From Delphinapterus leucas (Eukaryota; Chordata; Mammalia; Artiodactyla; Monodontidae): a DNA stretch of 64,000 nucleotides. The translations under genes and the position numbers were made by a program. The notes under the pieces were generated by a model. That model made no database searches. It saw only the letters and a program-made list of their open reading frames with translations, and was not told where the DNA came from. Of the stretch, positions 47,591 to 59,621 are shown one piece after another. Location of the stretch: the NCBI RefSeq assembly GCF_002288925.2, contig NW_022098066.1, forward strand, positions 82,247,973-82,311,972, read 5' to 3'. Every line of letters starts with the position of its first letter. Within the stretch, counting starts at the first letter, position 1.

Positions 47591-48999
47591 TTAATTGTAT
47601 CGAGTGGTCCTTTCAAATACTATCTTCATCTTTAAAATGGAAAAACTGAGGCAGAGAAATTTTAAGCCATAGAGGGAAGGCTGATAATCCCAAAAGTAGG
47701 ATGGAGAAAAGGATTGGGCCAAAATAAATTCAGATCATGACAAAGCAGAAAAGTAATAAGCCTTCAAGAGGAAAGATGAGAATAAACATCCATTAACCTA
47801 TGTTTTTAATCAGCAACTTCACCTGCTGATTAAGTCTCTCCGTGCACAGTCCAGGCGTAAGAATTCTCTAATTTCCTCCCAGAAACAGTATTAGACTTCA
47901 GGATGAGAAAGAGCTTCACTATCAAGCCTCTTTTCCCATCCGTAAGTTAATTTTGTGGCTGGGGCAAAGACCAGGGGACACAAACTGGAATCTAAATGGC
48001 TTTCTCTTAACCACACCTTAAAAAAAAAAAAGTTGCAATCTTACAGAGAGGTATCCTTCTTTGGTTGGTCAGAAATGTCCTTGTTCCCCAGGTCTCCTCA
48101 TGCTAAATACGGTAATAGCTGGCAAACAAAGAGCCCAGTAAATTCCAATGATACTTAAGAAAGCATTAATATTGCCTGAATCAAATACTTAAGACCTACG
48201 GGGCTGCTACATAGAGCAGTTCAGCTGGAACTCTTATGCCAAAAGCAGCAGGATGCCTTAAGAACATACAAGCTTGAAAAAAAAAAGCAAATCTACTCTT
48301 CTTTATTGCAACATTCTCCAGCAACAACACTGATCTCCTACCCACTGTGCACACAGCACTGCACTAGGGCAGTGGGAGGCTGGAGGGAGAGAGCTAAGAA
48401 ACAGGTGGTGTTCGTGGGGTGCCAAAACAACAGGTTGATTCAGTCAGTTCTGTCCCACAACTAATCAATTTGGTGAAGGGAGAGGGGAAGGAATCTTAGT
48501 CATCCTGTTGGCCAACCAAACTGACTGGCTAGACCATTGCACAATTATCAATTAGGCCAAAATATCAGATTTAATAGTGCATATTAGCCCTGCCTAATGG
48601 GATGTTACACACTTCCAAGATCTTGGATATCTCAGAAGACAACACAGAAGCAGGTTAACCTCCACCCACCCAAAATCACTTATCAGGCTCCAGAATACAC
48701 TGTTTTTTTTTCCAGCATCTTTTTATAAGGTATTAAAGTAAATGTGCATTTTCTGGGCACATAAAACTGACAGCTTGTTGATTTATGATACAGTCAGATT
48801 AGAAGTTTAAAGTAATTACAGAAAATACCAGTTAACAAATACACAGAAAATTGACCAAGCACATTAGAAATCAAAGGATTTTTAAAAAAACTATCACATA
48901 AATTTTTGATATCAATATTGGTAGCAATTTGATATTATGTAGTTTAACGTGTCCATACATGTTTCGACACATTTAAGACAGACAAAGAGATCATACCTT
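47591..48999. other. Intron 1 sequence; 48440-48630 could be regulatory
   Basis: Mostly unique. The stretch 48440-48630 is repeat-free with several TAAT/ATTA homeodomain-type words (such as 48461-48470 and 48544-48554). That is weak evidence on its own. Confidence 0.35.
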
Positions 49000-49605
49000 T
49001 AATATTTAAAGAAATATTTTAAATCAGTAACCAAAAACTAAATACCTTGATGAATAAAAGACACAATATACCAAAATAAAGAAATAAAAAGGCAATACAA
49101 ATGGCTACTGACCATATGAAAAACATTCAACATCACTGTAAGCAGAGAGACCAATTAAGATGAGGTAGCATTTACCACTTACCCAATTGGTAAAGAGTTG
49201 TAAAAAGGAAAACTAGTGTTGACAATGGCTGGAAACACTGAGAGTCTCATATTCTGCTGATAGAAGTATAACTTGGTCAAACTATATGGAAGGAAATTTG
49301 GCAGTGTATATCAAAAGCCACACAAAGATCCACACTCTTTAATACAATAATTTGACTTCTTGGAATTTATGTTAAGAAAATAAATATTCCTATCAAGATT
49401 TATATGTAAGAATGTTCATCACAGCATTGTTTACAAATTATGAAAATTGGGAACTAAGAATAGATTTCAGTTTAAATAAAATATAATAGAATCTTCAGAT
49501 AGAACAATATGCAGCCTTTAAAACCATGTTCTTATAAAAATATTTATACACAAGAAGTATATTCAATATCTTGTAATAAACTATAATGGAAAAGAATCTG
49601 AAAAA

Positions 49606-49636
<31 letters not shown>

Positions 49637-50300
49637 TCTTTTTGAATCACTTTGCTGTACACCAGAAACTAACACAATATTGTAAATCAACTATACTCAA
49701 TGAAAAGGAAGAAAGAAAAAAATAAAATAGAGAAAGAAATATTTATATATGGGAAAATGTTCACAATATTTTAAGTGGTGCAGAAGTATATGGTAAAACT
49801 GTAATATGTTAAAGTCCTAATTATAGTAAGAGACACAGAAACAAAACTGTATGAAATGTAACAAAATAGCAAGTGTGGGTTTTGATTGGAGGTGATAGGA
49901 TTATTGGAGATTTTAATTTTCTCTTACGTTTTTCTGTTTAAAAAGTTCTATTTCCCAATTTTTAAAAATCACTCTCTTTGAGATAGTAATTTCTCTTCTG
50001 GAAATCTAGCTTAATGGAAAAATCCTACAGAGGGAAATTTTTGTATAAAGAAGATCAGTGTCATTTATATAGAGAAAAAAAAAAGATGGAGCCAAATATG
50101 CAACCAAAGCAAAGGAGAAATCACCAAAGAAAGGCAGAACAGAAAATTGTATATACATTATAAATATACAATTTTTAAAACTAAGAGTAGATAAAAAGAC
50201 CAAATGATGTACACCAAAATATTAACAGTGGTTAAGACTGTGGATTTTTCTTACACTTTTCTAGACTTTTCAAAGGTCCTTAACTATCTTTAAATGTAAT
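49000..50300 (+). mobile_element. Old L1M 3' region, with a younger short L1 end nested in it
   Basis: It shows old L1 ORF2 3' text: 'atgaaaaacattcaacatca', 'ttggcagtgtatatcaaaag' and 'agaatgttcatcacagcatt'. An (AT)n run at about 49612-49635 and the L1 3' UTR piece about 49636-49730 ('gaatcactttgctgtacacc') are nested in it. The remaining text to about 50300 resembles L1M 3' sequence but is very diverged. Confidence 0.6.
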
Positions 50301-52754
50301 TACTTTAAAACCCCCTCCCCCCAAAAAATCTTATAAAGGTGCCATAGAAAATCAACAAAGTATAAATATGAGTTAATTACATGTAAACATAAGGAATAAT
50401 TCTGTTGCTATGCAACCCTACCTTAAAATGTAACAATGTTTGTTTTCAGTTACAACCATTTTCCTTAAATGTCTTAGAAAGTTTATGTCACAGGAGCCAT
50501 GACATATTGTTACTTACTTTATACAGTAAAATCCAAAACTTGCATGATTTACAAATATGTTTTTTTCTCTAATAATCCTCATAAAGGTTAGAGAGTGCTT
50601 TAGATATTGTAATAAAGTAAATACCCTTCATGTTTCCAATTTAAAAAGATATAGCAAATAGGTAAAGGCATATTCTCTGCAAAGAAAACATAGTAAAAAG
50701 TAATAATCAAAACATAGATGTCCTCAAACTTCAATGCCTCTCCACACTTTAGAGACAAACAAAAGCATGTGAAAGCAGAGAATTAAACAAAAGTTTCTTT
50801 GCAGCATACCACATTAACCATTCAGAGAAGTTAACAAATTAGCACTATCTAGTTTTCTTATTATTCATAGTCATAAACTCAACAGAACATATTAGTGTAT
50901 AAATAGTTCTCAATTTTTCTTATTTGAATGTTGGATAAGTATGCCAACACAGCAACCTCTCCCTGTTAGGTACTAGTTAAAATAGGCTATTTAATCTTTG
51001 AGGTTTAAGAGCCTCCCAGAATCTCCTCACAAAAGAGAGAGAGTAAAAAGAGATGAAAAAGAAGCAAACAACAATTTAAAAAGGCACCTGCCTCTGAACA
51101 AGGTCGTATACTTTAGAATGTAACCACAGCTTCTTGTACAACACTTTAGTCAGCAAGCAAAACTGTATTTTAAAGGGATACTATTTGTTAAAAGACAACA
51201 GACTATTAGGGAGACAATATCTGACTCCAATCAAAATATTATCATCATGTTTTCCTTACCTCACAAAATACACACACGCTTTCTTCATATGAATAAATAT
51301 ATGAGGGTGGGAGCGCTACCCTTAACCCAGAAACAGGTTCTGCAACACCCACAGATCCAACCTGTCTTCGTGAGATGGTGAGTCCAGCTTGGCACGATGT
51401 TTGGCTGAGGCATTCAAAGGACCAGAGTCACTGCCAATATCCTGCAGAAGGAAATGACTTGAAGACCGGAAGCTGCCCTAGAGGCCTCTGGGGAAGGTGC
51501 TCCAGTCCACTGGGAAGAGAGACACAGGCCCCTCACCGCCTGACTAGGAGAGCAAGGGCACCGGAACTGGAACATGGTAACCCGCCTGCAGTTCAAGAGC
51601 GGCAAGGGACAGTAAAATGACCTCCCAAGAGTTTGTCCAATCATCTAGTAAACCCCAAACTTTGAGGGGCTAGTAGGACAGGGTTTTGCCAAGACAAGCA
51701 CAAGAGGGTGAGGGAGATGTCAGCATGATTAATCAATACCACCTGAGGCAGCAACTCGGGGTGTGTCCACACTACACCTCAGTCATTGCCTGACTGTGAT
51801 GAGAAGTTCCTTCAGCTACTGCCACTGAGAACTCGATCTTCCAACGGAGCCCCTTCCACCTTAACTTGTCCTAGATCAGGCTCAGTCAGCATCCAAGACT
51901 GAGAACACAGCCCTCTCTCTTGCCACAAACCCACTAAGACACCACAGCAGGTGCCAAATTTATATTTACACCCCCACCAAACAAGGGGTCTTTGTCTTTT
52001 CCCAGTCAAGTTTTGATACTTCTGAATTCCAACAGAGAAAGAGGAGAACAGCAGACAAGCCCAGCAGGGGTGAGCTGGGGGTCGCCGTTCCCTGGTGGTC
52101 CTAGAGTTTCCTCCCTCAGATCCTACAGCTCTTAGTCACCCTGACTACAGGAAACTGCTCTCAGAGAGTGTAGATAAGTTACTAAATAACTGTACTTCAT
52201 GTTCCTAATTTTGTGTGCTCATCTGTCTTGTCTCCCTGATGATGTCAGCTCCTTGGGGGCAGGACTCTATCTTCCATTTGGTCAGTGATTCCCACACAGC
52301 TAGAAAAGTAAAATACCCTGTACTCCCTACCACATGATACTAAGGAAAACACACAAATTAAGGATGACAACACACCACAGTCCTCCCTAACACACCACTA
52401 AGAGAGAAGAGCTACACAGGCAATAAATCTTAGAGCCAATATAGCTAGGGCTCCTACTAGAGTATTATATAGAAACATATATTTACATATATAAGTAAAT
52501 TAATACAATAATTGCTTTGCTTTGCTCATTCCTAGCTATGGCTTTTCATCCCACCTTCTTGGCTTTACTATTCTTTTTAAAGTCACAATGTATTTTCTGC
52601 CACAAAGCTGGTCCTCCCTTCAAAAAGGAGAGGAGAAAAGAAAGAACAGACCTACAGCCAACTTCCTACCACTGCCAACGAACACTGCTGTTTGTCCCAT
52701 CCAGAGACCATGAGCATATCCTTTCAGATCTGAAGCCACTTCCTTCTTCCTATC
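50301..52754. other. Intron 1 sequence with a small L2 fragment
   Basis: 50301-51290 is AT-rich unique sequence. 51300-52150 is higher in GC, repeat-free as far as I can see, with no exon signature. An L2 3' fragment is visible at about 52190-52290 ('tcagctccttgggggcagga'). Confidence 0.4.
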
Positions 52755-52770
52755 AAGAACAGCAAGACCA

Positions 52771-52982
52771 GGGCTTCCCTGGTGGCGCAGTGGTTGAGAG
52801 TCCGCCTGCCGATGCAGGGGACACGGGTTCGTGCCCCGGTCCGGGAAGATCCCACGTGCCGCAGAGCAGCTGGGCCCGTGAGCCATGTCCGCTGAGACTG
52901 CGCGTCCGGAGCCTGTGCTCCGCAACAGGAGAGGCCACAACAATGACAGGCCCGCGTACCGCAAAAAAAGAAAAAAAAAAAA
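52771..52982 (+). mobile_element. CHR-type SINE, short form
   Basis: Well-preserved copy with poly-A tail. A perfect 16-bp target-site duplication (aagaacagcaagacca) flanks it at 52755-52770 and 52983-52998. The perfect flanks suggest a recent insertion. A 219-codon open frame running through it (52517-53176) is accidental. Confidence 0.97.
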
Positions 52983-52998
52983 AAGAACAGCAAGACCA

Positions 52999-54753
52999 AG
53001 TGTCTTTGTCAGTGGAGCACTCCTGGGCCCGTTCTTGCAGACTGCTCAGTTCTGCTCAAGAGGTCCTCCATTCCTCCTTTATTCTCCCTTCCTTCTTCCA
53101 TTCGCTGCAGCAGCCCAGACACCCCACCAAAGCAGGACTGCCTGAAATGAGTGACCTTTATATCTTTTTGCACTAACATATCTGAGGGAAATCCCTGCAC
53201 CAGACATGTGTTCATAGGTTAACAAAGCAGACATCCTCAAAGACAGCATCATTCACAAGGGCTGAGGACAGAATTCCTTAATGGACACCAAAAAGTCTGT
53301 GGAACTTTTAAGTATTCTAGTATCTCAGGTAACATTCTGATGGAGGGATAAGGAAGCTTCCACCAAAGTCATACATGACACACACATGGCAGTCCTAAGA
53401 CTTTGGATAGATCACAAAAAAAACTTTTTTTTTTTTTTTTTTCTTTACAACAAAACAACTTTACTAGCCTTATGGGGACACCAGAGCAGCTTCCTTCTCC
53501 CTGGTGAGCTAGGCATTCTGTAAGAAGCAGGGGAAGAAAATGACCACAGAATGCAGTCAAAGCAACCCACCTCTAGCACTATCAAAGAATAAACAAACAA
53601 ACAAAAACAAAACAAAAAGCCCTTGGCTTCCCTAGATTCACTCTGCAGTGATTCCAAAACTTCCCTAGTGTAAGAATTACCCGGCTATTTCTTAAATATA
53701 CAAATTCCCAGACACTATTCCATACTCACTGGATCAGAATCTCCAGGAGAAGACCCCAGGTATTCCTATTATAAGAGAGGTTAGGGAAACACTGCTCAAC
53801 AAATGCTTCCCTCCCACAAGTGCCCCTCTGGGCAGGGAAGTATAAAACACATAGGGCTAAGGTGATTAACCCAAACAATCACCCCAGACAGGATCATCTT
53901 CATGCTCCTCACTGAGTTTAACTCCTTCTACGGAGGGGTGGGTGTCAGTTCAGTAAAGGGTACCTTTGGATCCCTGTCACCCACAAAGGGCTCAGGACTC
54001 TTTGAGACAAATGCCTGAGAAGAATGCCAATGGGGGCAAGTCATAAGGAGGCAGATTACAGCTGGATATAAAAAGATCTTTCTAAGAATTACAGCTGTCC
54101 AAATCTAGACTCACCTGCCTCCGAAGGCAGGGAGCTGTCTATCACAAAATGTGTTCAAGGAGAAAAAAGGCAGGCTACATCTTAACCAGGATGTTGTTAA
54201 GAGGATCAGAACCAGCACAGGGAAGATAGGACTAGGTGAACTTTTCAAAGTTCCTCCCAATACATAAGTCAATAAAGAGGAAAATTTCAGCTACCCGTTA
54301 ATTAATAAAAAGAGATAGCATAAAAGTCTGTAGGTGGGGTCAGCCTTCAACTGATCTTTTCTCTTCAAAGGAGAAAGGAGCATAAGGACACACCCCTCTC
54401 TTCCAGAATGTCCCAAAGCTGGGGAGGACAGAGCAGGAGTCACAGGTGCTCTAACCAGGACCTGCTGCCCAGCTGACTCTGACTCTCAGAGAAGGGATGT
54501 GTGTGACATGGTCCCTGCCCTCAAGGAACAAATCTCATTTTGGAGATAGCTCACACTCTATGATTCTCTCAAAAATTTATTTATCATGTCTCACTGTTAG
54601 AGTTGCTTGTCAGTGGTGGTGGTTTTCAAGGGAACGCTCTTGGTGGGAAAAAACAAATACACTTAACGTAAATATTCTCTCAGTCTAGTACAAGTTTGCA
54701 ATATCCAGCTCAGGATGAAAAAAAACTCAAAATAATCATCTAAACAAACTTAG
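52999..54753. other. Intron 1 sequence with a MER5-like fragment
   Basis: A MER5-like piece lies at about 53655-53805 ('ggatcagaatctccaggaga'). Otherwise no gene or repeat recognised; a T run is at 53426-53442. Confidence 0.4.
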
Positions 54754-54763
54754 TTAATTCTAA

Positions 54764-54993
54764 GTTTGGGATTGACATGTACACACTGCTATATTTAAAA
54801 CAGATAACCCACAAGGGCCTACTGTATAGCACAGGGAACTCAGCTCAATATTCTGTAATAACCTAAATGGGAAAAGAATCTGAAAAAGAAAGGATACTTG
54901 GATGGGTATAACTGAATCACTTTGCTGTACACCTGCAACTAACACATCATTGTTAATCAACTACACTCCAATGTAAAATAAAAAAAAATTTTC
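54764..54993 (+). mobile_element. Short L1 3' end
   Basis: 230 bp of L1 3' UTR: 'gggattgacatgtacacact', 'agggcctactgtatagcaca', 'gaatcactttgctgtacacc' and an A-rich end. A 10-bp target-site duplication (ttaattctaa) lies at 54754-54763 and 54994-55003. Confidence 0.85.
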
Positions 54994-55242
54994 TTAATTC
55001 TAATTTTAAAAACACTATATTCCAAGAGTCCCCAAAATGTCCAAATTACAGTAAGGTGTGGCAACTCTGGACAAAATAATAGAAATTGCTCTCACAGTAA
55101 TATAGTAATACAGGAAGCAGTAGAAGCAACTCAAGTGAGAGGCTGGGGGTGGATGCCAGCACCTTTGAGGTTAAATTCCAAAGTAAAAGTGACCTTTATG
55201 AAGGTCAGAAGTGATCAGAAAAAAAAAAAAAGAGAGAAGAAA

Positions 55243-55244
<2 letters not shown>

Positions 55245-55282
<38 letters not shown>
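55245..55282. repeat. (AC)n microsatellite
   Basis: Nineteen uninterrupted AC units, probably polymorphic in length. Confidence 0.97.
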
Positions 55283-55285
<3 letters not shown>

Positions 55286-58200
55286 GAGGGAAATTCAAAA
55301 TGGCAAGTTTAAATAAAACATCTGGGGAAGGGAGAAATTTGGTTTTTCCCCCAAATGTAAGGTAAACAATAACTCTTGCAAATACTGTCTTTTAAAAAAC
55401 TGACTTGAAGTACCACAGGAGTCCAGAATAAGAAAATGACTAAAAGTAATTGTTCAATTAAACAAATATTTATTGAGTGCCAATTAGATGCCAAGGCACC
55501 ATACTAGGTACAAGGGGGGGCATTAGAATAAACACAACTGAAAAGACACAATTCTTTTCCTCAAGAGGCACACATTAACAATAAGCACTTGAGGAAGTTC
55601 TAAGTATTTTTGTGTACATGAGCTCATTTGTACAAGAGATGGAAGTGGTGTGGAAAATGGACGAGGCACTAGACTGAGGACCAGAAGAGAGAAATTCTAA
55701 TCTCGACTCTAGTCTTGGCTCAGTGATTACGAACAAAGTGCCCGAGCAAACGGTGGACCAAAGCAGTGCCCCTCCAGCAACAGCACAAGACTAATTAATA
55801 ACTGACCTGGAGGAGAATTCTGGTCTTCTGGCTTCTAGTCCAGTGATCTGCCCCAAATATAATGCATATGGTAGGCCGATAAGAAAGAAAAGTAGAGGAA
55901 AAGAAAACCCTTTGGTTTCAAGTCATTTGCAGAGAAAGGAGAGCAGAGAGAAGGAGAATAAGGAAAGGGTGGAAGTAAAATAAAAGGTTCAAGTTGCGGC
56001 ATCCAGGCAGAGACGTCAAGAAAAGAAGCACTTAAATAAGCACTGTACACACAGTATAATGTAAAATCTCGTATTATATTCTCATGCAAACCATTGCTTA
56101 GAATTTTTCGCTCTAAAACCGTTAAGGACCAATAGACAAACTGTCCAAAAATGATACATATGAATGAAGTTTGAAGAAAAAGAGAGAAGAAAGGGAGGAG
56201 GCAGTTTATAATAATATCCTGCAAATATATGAAGCCCTTCTAAAGAGACAATGTGGACCCACTGTGCCCAGATGAACAAGAAGAAACAGTATTATACTCT
56301 ATAGCTTTTATGCTGGCAATTTTAAAAACCTTTGGGAGTCAGAAGGGCTAAATACTGGAATGGCTGACTAAGGTTCAGTCCATTCTGGAAATTATTAAAA
56401 TTAAAAAGGAAAGACCCCATATGCACACCTGAAGGCAGAATAATGAAATATCATTGAGTTCCAACCAAGTTGCTGTAACAGAATCACCTGTAAACCTTGA
56501 AAAATACAGAATCTCAGATCTACTGTACCAAAAGCACCCCAGCTGATTTTGATGCAGCCAGGATGTGGAGCTTTGTTCTACTGCCGTGGACAGGGTAAGG
56601 AGGGTAAGGAGGAAGGAAGGAGGGTAAGGAGGAAGACCACTAGGAATGGCATCCGAGAGTGGGAACTAGATCAATGCAAATTTTGTGGGCAAAATAGAAT
56701 TTCTGCGGGTGTGATATTTTTAAAATGTATTGTAAGGCTGGTCTGAAGCATCCAAGCATATCCCACCGAACTTAAACATTTTCTAAGGCTCCTGAAGTCA
56801 GCAACTATAGTTCAGGTGAACCGAAAGTTACTCCTCTATGCTATAAGAAGCCCACAGAAGAGGCGGTAGAGTGGGAATGGCACAGGGAGATGCCAAAAAG
56901 ATGTGGCAAGTATTTTTTAGAATCAAAAAATCAGGAAAAAGAAAAGAGAGACTAAAAAAAAAAAAAAAAATCACTCTCCTTCATCCCTCCTCCCCAACAA
57001 GAAATAATAACAATACAGAGAGAACAAGAAGAAAAAGGAAAACAGTTTTAGGGTAAGTTTTATCTCCATCTGAAGGAAAAAACAATTGGTGATTTTTTTA
57101 AAAGAGAAGAATTCAACTGAGAAATCATCTAGCAGGCAGCAAAACCAGGGAGTCACTTCCCATTGCAAAGCAAAAGAAAACAAGGAGCAAGGGGTGGTCT
57201 TGATAGCTGTTTAGACAATCAGACAGATGGGTTGACAGCTCCTTGCCTTAGGAACTCAGCGATGTTTAAATTAACAATTGGCCACTAGCCAAACACAGGA
57301 ACACTCAAAAGTTTGGAAGGGTGTGTTATAATTGGTACCTTGGCAAAACACAATGATAATAAATTGAGAAGATTCAAGCAGCTTTCACTGCTAGACTCTG
57401 AAAAGATTCAAGATTTGTACCAATAAACAGGTTTTTTAATCTCTTCTATTTTTGTGTAGTTTAGCATCTGAAGAACACCTAAAAATCAAAATACCTAAAT
57501 CCTATCCTTTGAGCTAACACTAACACTCGACTTGTCCACCTAAAAGCTAGCTAGTAAGAGCAATAACTCATCAGTGCAGAAGTATAGGTCCTAGAATGAG
57601 AGAAACCTTGTGTGTCAGAGTAATCCTATTTCTGACATCAGTCTCATCATTAAACACTTAATTTAGCAAATCGCTTTGCAAACATATTTATTATTCCCTC
57701 CAGCTCTCTAAAGTAAGTGATCTCTTTGGTTCTCTTCCATAGATAAGACAACAGACCATGAAGATTAAATTATTTACTAAAACAAGCTAATGGTAGACCA
57801 AGGATTATAACCCTGGACTAGCCCATTGTTTATACTCCTCTCTATCCTAAATTTACACTTATACTAGAACTTTCACTCAAAGAAAAAGGAAAGGCAAAAA
57901 TACTATCATATATGTTTTGTTAAACGCTTCTGAAACAAGAGCTTTGGTTCATCATCACACAGCATCCTAGCCCACTTCTGAAATTCTGAGGGACCCAGAA
58001 GTGTATGGAATTTGAATTTTCCAAGAAGGATCTGTTTGATGTTGAACAACCCAGCACTGTGATAAATAACCTTGATGTCTTTTAAACATCTGTGATTGGC
58101 ATGTCGACTGTCAGTTAACAATGAACAAAAAACAAAGTTTTCTGAAGCTCATCTTCATAACTTTCTCTTTGCAAAGAGACATAGATCACGTACTAGTCTT

Positions 58201-58670
58201 CTTGGTAAGGGTAAAAAATCTTCCTTCAGATTAGGCTAGGAAAAGAAGGGGCCCCTTTCGGTTCAACAAACATGCACAAGCCACCATCCCACTGGAATCA
58301 GAGAGTTCAAAAAAAAATAAAACACAGCCCTGCCCTGAAAGGACTTTCTGAATACCTTTTGACTGCCATGGGCTTAATATACATTCTCTTAATTAATCCT
58401 ATTAGCTGGGTAATTTCATTCCCATTTTATTGGTGACTTCATACAACAGAGCTGGATTTGAACCCAGGATTAAAGAGCAGAGCTCCAAAGCCCAAGCTCT
58501 TTCCACTAAACAGTCTGAAGAAATCTGCAATCTAAGAGTGTGGGTGGGATGGGTAAGATATGATTCGATTTCCTTTCCTTGATCCAACCGTGTTCAGAAA
58601 GACTGTTGCAAATATCCAACCATAAAGAAGCTTTCGAAGGCACCACTTTGAATTAACGTATCCACTGTTC
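55283..58670. other. Intron 1 sequence with several ancient repeats
   Basis: Old repeat pieces: about 55440-55600 ('atttattgagtgccaattag'), a MIR at 55650-55750, a MER5-like fragment at 56450-56560, a GGAA/GGTA-rich patch at 56594-56632, and MIR-like pieces near 57690-57830 and 58370-58520. The remainder shows nothing that I recognise; no exon seen. Confidence 0.45.
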
Positions 58671-59548
58671 CTCACCCGCCCCCGCCCCACCTCCAACCAT
58701 GCCAAAAGAACAGCAAAAGCTGCTGCCAGGTTGGAGGAGTTGGTGATCGTCACACCACATTCCTGGGGCTGGACACAGACTCTGAAACAGCGCCCGAGCT
58801 CTGCGCCTCGGAAAGAATAACAGCAGTGGAGATTTTTAAATCATGTGGCTCAGCAAGCAGCCACACCAGTTTTCCTACTGCTCCTGCCTCCACCTTTCAA
58901 AGACTCGAGCAAAACTTTACACCGGATTCATGGTGACCGTGGATTCAGAGTGTCAGAACTCAGGCGCGCCGCAGAACCCTGTCCCCATCCAAACCAAACC
59001 CACCCACTCAGACTGTGGGCCTCCTCTTAGCAAAGCTAAGTCTGGCTGTGAAGGTGTAAGCCGTTGGCCTTGGAGGCCCTGCCCCCGCTCCCTGCACGCC
59101 AGGATCTGGCATTCCTCCGCTCAGCCCATCTGCGCTCCGCGGCCGGCGATGGCTGTCCCGGGCAGCCCGCCCTTGGCTCTCCCTCGACCCCAGGAAACGC
59201 GGAGCAAAGTGGGCAAAACTGCCCAACTCCCCGAACTCAAGTGCTCCAGAAAGGGAGTTTCTGAGACTTGCTGCCCGCCTCCGGCCGAGGAGGCGTGCGT
59301 GCGGCCACCGGCAGAGGGGAGCAGGAGGCGGCGAGGAGCGCGGGGGAGGGGGCGCGCCCAGGGAGGGGGGCGATGATGTCCAAACTTTAGGAACTAAGTG
59401 GCCTCACTCCACGCCGACGGCGAGCCCGGCCTTCTCGCAGAGTGGAGGACTGAAGGGTGGGAAGGGTCGCCCCAGGTGGCCGGCCGGGCCGGGCCGGAGG
59501 GGCACGGAACGGGGCGCAGGGGACAGCACCCCACGCCCCGATACTCAC

Positions 59549-59621
59549 CAAGCGCGGGGGTCGCGCGGCACAGCCACAGTGCCAGCAGCGCCCACAGCGG
59601 AGCGGGGCGCAGGGCGGGCAT
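59549..59621 (-). CDS. NOTCH2: NOTCH2 exon 1, signal peptide
   Basis: Seventy-three coding bases on the minus strand: ATG at 59621-59619, then MPALRPAPLWALLALWLC and RATPAL, ending with the first base of the next alanine codon. The donor is G/GTGAGT. This is a classic secretion signal (short N-region, leucine/tryptophan-rich core, small residues before the cut), which sends the receptor into the endoplasmic reticulum. It matches human NOTCH2 closely, with differences at positions 8 (Pro), 19 (Arg), 21 (Thr) and 24 (Leu) as I recall the human residues. Start choice: the frame is closed upstream by TAG at 59741-59739 with no intervening in-frame ATG, and the context AAG-ATG-C has a purine at -3. 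Joining to exon 2 in phase 1 gives an uninterrupted frame. Confidence 0.97.

Larger units (their letters stand above)
5800..59548 (-). other. NOTCH2: NOTCH2 intron 1 (53,749 bp)
   Basis: The intron is bounded by donor GTGAGT (minus strand, starting at 59548) and acceptor TTTTTAG (ending at 5800). It is a phase 1 intron: exon 1 ends in the G of a GCA alanine codon and exon 2 supplies CA. It holds all three long L1s, the Tigger1 transposon, eight of the ten CHR SINEs and many ancient repeats. I found no additional NOTCH2 coding exon in it. Large first introns often hold enhancers; candidate blocks are listed separately. Confidence 0.9.

Noticed and set aside
51300..52150. GC-richer block as a second promoter of NOTCH2
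   Set aside because: It lacks CpG enrichment comparable to the island at exon 1 and shows no exon with correct phase. Left as unassigned sequence.
52517..53176. A 219-codon open frame on the plus strand
   Set aside because: Its central third is the CHR SINE at 52771-52982, and the flanks have no recognisable domain.
5718..59621. A NOTCH2NL-like partial paralogue instead of NOTCH2
   Set aside because: The known NOTCH2NL copies are restricted to great apes and humans. Both exons are intact with normal splice sites and promoter, so the ordinary gene is the simpler reading; exon 3 onward is outside the window, so it cannot be excluded formally.
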